From: Variovorax sp. OK212
Lineage (GTDB): Bacteria > Pseudomonadota > Gammaproteobacteria > Burkholderiales > Burkholderiaceae_C
Assembly: GCF_900112425.1 (NCBI RefSeq)
Contig: NZ_FOLP01000015.1
Coordinates: 106,124 to 170,123, forward strand
Length of the DNA stretch: 64,000 nucleotides
Direction: 5' to 3'
The notes under the pieces were generated by a model. The model was not told the DNA's origin. It made no database searches and was given only the letters and a program-made list of their open reading frames with translations. Below, one piece after another: positions 60,154 through 64,000 of the stretch. The translations under genes and the position numbers were made by a program. Numbering within the stretch: the stretch's first letter is position 1; the number at the start of each line of letters is the position of its first letter.

Positions 60154-61509
60154 TCAGGCGGGCTGCAGCACGATGCGCGCCTCGAAGCCGCGCGCCGCGC
60201 CCTGCGGCGGCGACGACAGCTGCAGCCTGGCGTTGTGCTTCTCGACGATGGTGCCCACGATCGACAGGCCCAGCCCGTAGCCGGCGCGGTCGGAGCTGTG
60301 GCGCACGTGGCGCTGCTGCAGTGTCTGCAGCTGCTCGGGGTTCACGCCGGCGCCGAAGTCGCGCACGGCCAGCGTGCAGGGCGACATCACCTCGAGCACC
60401 ACGCGCCCGCCGCCGTAGCGCAGGGCGTTCTCCACCAGGTTGCGCAGCGCGATGGCCAGCGCGTCGACGTCGCCGAGCGCGACCGGCGCGTCGACGTCGG
60501 GCACCTTGAGCGTGAGCCGCTCGTTGATCTGCGCGTCCTGCCAGAACTCCTGCGCCACCGTGCCCGCGAGTTGCACCAGGTCGACCTGCGCGCGCGTGAG
60601 CGACGCGCCCGACTCCGCGCGCGACAGCTGCAGCAGCTTCTCGGCGCGGTGGCTCAGCATCTGCAGCGCGTCGAGCGCGGCCTGCACGTCGTTGCGCCGC
60701 AGGTCGTGCTCCAGCGCGGTCTGCAGCCGCAGCCGCGCCGCGGCCAGCGGCGTGCGCAGCTCGTGCGCGGCATTCGCGGCCAGTGCGCGCTCGACGTCGA
60801 GCGACTGCGACAGCCGCTCCAGCAGCCGGTTGACGTGGTCGCCCACCGAGCGCAGCTCGTGCGGCAGGCCGGCCTCCAGGGCAATGGGCCGCAGGTCGGC
60901 GCCGCTGCGCTTCTCGATCTCGCCGGCCATCTGCTGCAGCACGCGCAGCTCGGTGCGCGCCACGTTGCGCAGCACCAGCGCGAGCAGCGGCAGCACCGCG
61001 CCCAGCGGAATGATCAGGCCGAAGAGCGTGCGGTTGAGGGCGTGGCGGCGCTCGTCCAGCGGGTCCGCCACCTGGAAGAACAGGCCCAGCGTCGGGTGGC
61101 GCACGGTGTAGATGCGCCAGCTCGGGTTGTTCGCGAAGCCGGCGGCCAGCGGCACGTCGAAGGTGTCGGCGGGGGCCTCGGCCGAGCGCAGCAGCACGTG
61201 CTCGTGCAGGTCCATGATCTGGTAGATCACCGCGTCTTCGGAGAAGAGCTGCTTGGGCGCGATCAGCGGCTGGCGCGGGGGGTCTTCGCCGGGGTGCTGC
61301 AGCTTCTCGAGTTCCTGCACGGCCATGGCGAACATGCGGTGCGAGACCTCGACCAGTTCGTTGTCGAAGTTGTGGTTGATCTCGCGGTCCACGTACCAGA
61401 CCACGGCGAACACGCACAGCAGCCACACCCCGCCGACCCACACGATCAGCGTGCGCGTCAGCCGGCCGGCGAGCGAGTCGCGCCCGGCCACGAAGCGGCG
61501 CGTGGTCAT
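60154..61509 (-). CDS. membrane sensor histidine kinase
   Basis: The 451-residue product has two membrane segments (about 20-40 and 161-181) enclosing a periplasmic sensor region, then a HAMP-like linker, the H-box AANAAHELRTPLAAARLRL with His249, N-box NLVENALRYGG, G1 DFGAGV and G2 GYGLGLSIV. All catalytic motifs are intact. The start overlaps the regulator stop (ATGA), so the regulator gene is first in the operon. The general plan matches PmrB/QseC-type kinases; the signal is unknown. Confidence 0.93.
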   Translation of the reverse strand: MTTRRFVAGRDSLAGRLTRTLIVWVGGVWLLCVFAVVWYVDREINHNFDNELVEVSHRMFAMAVQELEKLQHPGEDPPRQPLIAPKQLFSEDAVIYQIMDLHEHVLLRSAEAPADTFDVPLAAGFANNPSWRIYTVRHPTLGLFFQVADPLDERRHALNRTLFGLIIPLGAVLPLLALVLRNVARTELRVLQQMAGEIEKRSGADLRPIALEAGLPHELRSVGDHVNRLLERLSQSLDVERALAANAAHELRTPLAAARLRLQTALEHDLRRNDVQAALDALQMLSHRAEKLLQLSRAESGASLTRAQVDLVQLAGTVAQEFWQDAQINERLTLKVPDVDAPVALGDVDALAIALRNLVENALRYGGGRVVLEVMSPCTLAVRDFGAGVNPEQLQTLQQRHVRHSSDRAGYGLGLSIVGTIVEKHNARLQLSSPPQGAARGFEARIVLQPA

Positions 61510-62180
61510 TCGTCGTCGTCCGCCGAGAACGACAGCCGGTAGCCCAGCCCGCGCAGGGTCTGGATGTGGCTGCGGCCCAGCTTGCGCCGCAGCCGGCTGA
61601 TGAACACCTCCAGCGTGTTGCTGTCGGCCTCGTCGCCGAAGCCGTAGAGGGCGTCCGCCAGGTTCTCGCGCGTGTGGATGCGCTCGGGGCGCGTGGCCAT
61701 CACGCGCAGCAGCGCCCATTCCTTCTGCGTCAGCGTGATCGGCGAGCCGTCCTTGCGCACCATGTCGTGGGCCAGGTCGATCTCGAGCGTGCCGAGCTTC
61801 AGCACGGGCGAGTTGTTGGCGCTGCGCCGGCGCTCCACCGCGCGCAGCCGCGCCAGCAGCTCGGCCGGGTCGTAGGGCTTGATGAGGTAGTCGTCGGCGC
61901 CCGCATCGAGGCCTCGGATGCGGTCGGTGACCTGGTCGCGCGCGGTCAGCACGATGACGATGGGGCGCTCGGGCAGGGCGCGCACCTGCGGCAGCAGCGA
62001 CAGGCCGTCGCCGTCGCCCAGGTGCAGGTCGAGCAGCACCGCCGCGTACTGCACCGCGAGCAGCGCGCCGCGCGCGTCGGCCAGGCTGGGCGCCACGTCC
62101 ACCACGAAGGCCTTGGCCATCAGGTAGCTGCAGACGGCATCTGCCAGAGAGTTGTCATCTTCGACAAGCAAGATGCGCAC
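61506..62180 (-). CDS. OmpR-family response regulator
   Basis: GTG 62180 is chosen because AAGGA lies six bases upstream on the minus strand and the product then begins VRILLVEDDNSL. The 224-residue product has a receiver domain with acidic Asp8/Asp9, phosphate acceptor Asp51 (LLDLHLGDGDG) and Lys101 (LIKPYDPAE), and a winged-helix DNA-binding domain (LTQKEWALLRVMATRPERIH; SNTLEVFISRLRRKLG). It resembles PmrA/QseB. The divergent PAP2 operon and the nearby eptA gene, both with TTCAGG repeats upstream, are likely targets. Confidence 0.94.
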   Translation of the reverse strand: MRILLVEDDNSLADAVCSYLMAKAFVVDVAPSLADARGALLAVQYAAVLLDLHLGDGDGLSLLPQVRALPERPIVIVLTARDQVTDRIRGLDAGADDYLIKPYDPAELLARLRAVERRRSANNSPVLKLGTLEIDLAHDMVRKDGSPITLTQKEWALLRVMATRPERIHTRENLADALYGFGDEADSNTLEVFISRLRRKLGRSHIQTLRGLGYRLSFSADDDE

Positions 62181-62250
62181 GCCATGTCCTTGGAACAAAA
62201 AAAGAAGTCTAGCGCGACGGAATTGCAACACCCCGAAAAGTCAGATTCGG

Positions 62251-62275
62251 TTCAGGTTGCTTCAGGCTGGGTTCA
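62251..62275 (+). promoter_or_regulatory. TTCAGG direct repeats before the PAP2 operon
   Basis: TTCAGG at 62251-62256 and 62261-62266 (10-bp period), then TTCA at 62272. The second unit is extended to TTCAGGCTGG, exactly as at 63651-63660 before eptA. Direct repeats with about one helical turn spacing are typical of OmpR-family regulator sites, and the regulator gene is divergent from here. Confidence 0.5.
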
Positions 62276-62322
62276 TTCCGCAAACGTAGGCTCGCGGCTG
62301 TTTTTCAGTCCTGCCTCCGTTC

Positions 62323-63030
62323 ATGACACGTTTCCCGAATTTTCGCCTGGGGGTGCTGACCCTGCTTGCACTGGCTGCATTGATGGCATGGGACGCGACG
62401 GGCGGGGACCTCGCGCTGGCGCGCATGGCGGGCTCTTATCTAGGGTTTCCCCTGCGTTCGAACCCTTTCATGGTCCACGTCATGCATGAAGGCGCGCGCG
62501 ACCTCAGCTGGGTGCTGGTGACGGCGCTGTTCATCGCCATCCGCTGGCCGGTGGGCTTTTTGCGCGGCCTGTCCGCGGGCGGGCGCGTCCAGCTGGCGCT
62601 GACGGTGCTGGCCGCGGTGGTCGCCGTCAGCGTGCTCAAGCATGCCAGCCACACCAGCTGCCCCTGGGACCTGCAGGAATTCGGCGGCGCGGCGCGCTAC
62701 GTGTCGCACTGGTCCTGGGGCGTCGACGACGGCGGCCCCGGCGGCTGCTTCCCGGCCGGCCATGCCTCGGCCGCCTTCGCCTACATGGGCGGGTATTTCG
62801 TGCTGCGCCGGGTGTCGCCCCGCGTGGCCGCCATCTGGCTGGGCGTGGCGGTGGCCGCGGGGCTCGCGCTGGGCGTGTCGCAGCAGCTGCGGGGCGCGCA
62901 CTACATGAGCCACACCTTCTGGACCGCCTGGGTCTGCTGGGTGGTGGGTTTCGGCATCGACCTGGTGGTGACGCGCTTCCACCCGCGTGCGGCCGTGAAG
63001 CCCGCCGTTGCCGCGCATGCAGGATCTTGA
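62323..63030 (+). CDS. PAP2-family membrane phosphatase 1
   Basis: The 235-residue product has about five to six membrane segments and a variant PAP2 signature: KHASHTSCPWDL (106-117), FPAGHASAAF (143-152, with PAGH in place of PSGH) and RGAHYMSHTFWTAW (190-203). This variant is seen in lipid phosphatases that act on the periplasmic face, including LpxT/LpxE-like enzymes. Its position beside eptA and a PmrAB-like system suggests a role in lipid A or undecaprenyl phosphate handling. The end overlaps the next PAP2 gene. Confidence 0.8.
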   Translation: MTRFPNFRLGVLTLLALAALMAWDATGGDLALARMAGSYLGFPLRSNPFMVHVMHEGARDLSWVLVTALFIAIRWPVGFLRGLSAGGRVQLALTVLAAVVAVSVLKHASHTSCPWDLQEFGGAARYVSHWSWGVDDGGPGGCFPAGHASAAFAYMGGYFVLRRVSPRVAAIWLGVAVAAGLALGVSQQLRGAHYMSHTFWTAWVCWVVGFGIDLVVTRFHPRAAVKPAVAAHAGS

Positions 63031-63634
63031 TTTCGCCCTGTTCCGGCTGGTCAACGCGGGCCCCACGGTGCCGGCCTGGACCCTGCGTTTCGCCGAATTC
63101 GCCTCCGACCTGCTGCCGGCCCTGCTGATGCTCGTGGTCGGCGCCTGCGCGCTGGTCAGCCGGCGCTGGCGCTACGCGCTGTTCACCGCGCTCGTGAGCC
63201 TGCTGGCCGTGTGGCTGCTGGTGAACCTGGTCCGCACGCTGGCGCCGATGCCGCGGCCCGCCTTCTACGGCCTGGGCATCCAGTGGGTGCCGCAGGGCGT
63301 GCGCCCGGGTTTCCCCAGCCTGCACGCGGCCGGTGCCTTCGCCGCGGCTTTCTCGCTCTGGTGCCTGCCGTCTCGCGCGCCGATGATCGCGGCGCTGCTG
63401 GTGGCGGCGGCGGTGGCCTGGAGCCGGGTGTACCTGGGCCTGCATTTCCCTTCGGACATCGCCGCCGCGGCCATGCTGGGCGCGCTGGTGTCGCTGGTGG
63501 TGGAGCGCGGGGTGAGCCGGCCGCTGAGCCAGGCCGCTTCCGGGCCTGTCGTGGCGCGCTGGCGAGCGCGGGTGCGCAGGGCCCGAGCGGCAAACGGGCA
63601 GGCACCGACCAGCAACCCGGCAGCAACGCCGTAG
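63017..63634 (+). CDS. PAP2-family membrane phosphatase 2
   Basis: ATG 63017 overlaps the preceding gene by 14 bp; TTG 63008 is an alternative start. The 205-residue product has about five membrane segments and the canonical PAP2 motifs MPRPAFYG, FPSLHAAGAF (PSxH, His103) and SRVYLGLHFPSD (His143). It is closer to undecaprenyl-diphosphatase or PgpB-like enzymes than its neighbour. The C-terminal basic tail is cytoplasmic. The two phosphatases are coupled in one operon. Confidence 0.85.
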   Translation: MQDLDFALFRLVNAGPTVPAWTLRFAEFASDLLPALLMLVVGACALVSRRWRYALFTALVSLLAVWLLVNLVRTLAPMPRPAFYGLGIQWVPQGVRPGFPSLHAAGAFAAAFSLWCLPSRAPMIAALLVAAAVAWSRVYLGLHFPSDIAAAAMLGALVSLVVERGVSRPLSQAASGPVVARWRARVRRARAANGQAPTSNPAATP

Positions 63635-63639
63635 GGTGG

Positions 63640-63670
63640 TTCAGGCTTCTTTCAGGCTGGCCCTCTAAAT
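63640..63670 (+). promoter_or_regulatory. TTCAGG direct repeats and -10 before eptA
   Basis: TTCAGG at 63640-63645 and 63651-63656 (11-bp period), followed by TCTAAATT (63664-63671) as a possible -10. The block GGTTCAGG...TTCAGGCTGG is shared with 62249-62270, which supports control of both operons by the same regulator. Confidence 0.5.
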
Positions 63671-63677
63671 TCGATGC

Positions 63678-64000
63678 ATGTCTGTTTCACGAACAGCCTC
63701 CGCGCCGCTGCAGCGCGTAGGCTCCCCTGAGTCCTCCCCCTCCCAAACCCCCCGGCCACCGGTGTCCGGTGCGCCCTGGACGCGCTTCAATCTGTGGCTG
63801 GCGCAGCCGCGCTCGGCCGGCATGGTCGTGCTGTGGCTGAGCCTCTACCTGGTCCTGACCACCAACTGGCCGCTGTGGAACGAACTGGCCCGCATCGGCG
63901 GCGCGCCCAGCACCTACCTGCCCACCATCGCCGTCATGAGCCTGCTCACGCTGTGCGGCACGGTGGCCATCCTGTCGTTCACGGCCTGGTCGCGCTGGAT
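63678..64000 (+). CDS. eptA: phosphoethanolamine-lipid A transferase, 3' end cut by window
   Basis: An ORF from ATG 63678 stays open to the window end (107 codons). After about 40 polar residues it shows WLAQPRSAGMVVLWLSLYLV, TTNWPLWNEL and YLPTIAVMSLLTLCGTVAIL, the first two membrane helices and loop typical of EptA/MCR-type transferases. These inner-membrane enzymes add phosphoethanolamine to lipid A and raise resistance to cationic peptides. The catalytic sulfatase-like domain is outside the window. Context (PmrAB-like system, PAP2 genes) agrees. Confidence 0.85.
   Translation, partial: MSVSRTASAPLQRVGSPESSPSQTPRPPVSGAPWTRFNLWLAQPRSAGMVVLWLSLYLVLTTNWPLWNELARIGGAPSTYLPTIAVMSLLTLCGTVAILSFTAWSRW

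Overview
The window reads as a chromosomal segment of a very GC-rich betaproteobacterium, most likely a Comamonadaceae member close to Variovorax. This is judged from codon usage and from the gene families present: a Porin_5-type porin, ECF/FecR-controlled giant haemagglutinins, a gsp type II secretion system (T2SS), a denD-TRAP operon, ETF-quinone oxidoreductase and eptA. I see no tRNA, rRNA, CRISPR array or complete insertion sequence, and no gene-free stretch longer than about 300 bp. No database search was possible, so family calls rest on motifs recognised by eye.

Layout. (1) 1-4137: envelope genes, namely a porin cut by the window edge, an exported coiled-coil protein, a parvulin-type prolyl isomerase, a YbjN-domain protein and a small orphan. 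(2) 4250-20365, module 1: an exported protein joining an STN domain to a TonB-C-like domain, an ECF sigma factor, a FecR-type regulator and a 4550-residue filamentous haemagglutinin family exoprotein. (3) 20537-29184: T2SS block 1 (gspG-K-L-M-D-E-F, mostly overlapping by 4 bp), followed by a PstS/DING-like exported phosphate-binding protein at 29368. (4) 30952-46613, module 2: a second copy of STN protein, ECF, FecR and giant exoprotein (4305 residues), with an extra ORF that is only the cytoplasmic part of a FecR, then a third ECF sigma factor carrying an (ACG)11 tract and a gene joining a Phd-like N-terminus to a transposase N-terminal domain. (5) 48170-50277: T2SS block 2 (gspC on the minus strand, then gspH-I-J). 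(6) 50305-54209, minus strand: a TRAP transporter (dctP-Q-M) with denD upstream. (7) 54269-60150: ordinary metabolic and hypothetical genes (ETF-QO, SDR, EamA transporter, thioesterase, exported protein). (8) 60154-64000: a two-component system, two PAP2 phosphatases and the start of eptA, probably a lipid A or envelope modification module.

How it may work together (inference). Two cell-surface-signalling-like cassettes each control a giant exoprotein and lie on either side of the T2SS. No two-partner transporter (TpsB/FhaC) and no TonB-dependent receptor is visible. The stand-alone STN proteins could replace the receptor signalling domain that normally contacts FecR, and the T2SS, including a secretin with an unusual C-terminal extension, could be the exit route for the exoproteins and the DING-like protein. 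Direct GTCAY repeats resembling Pho boxes lie before both STN genes, and together with the DING-like protein they hint at phosphate control.
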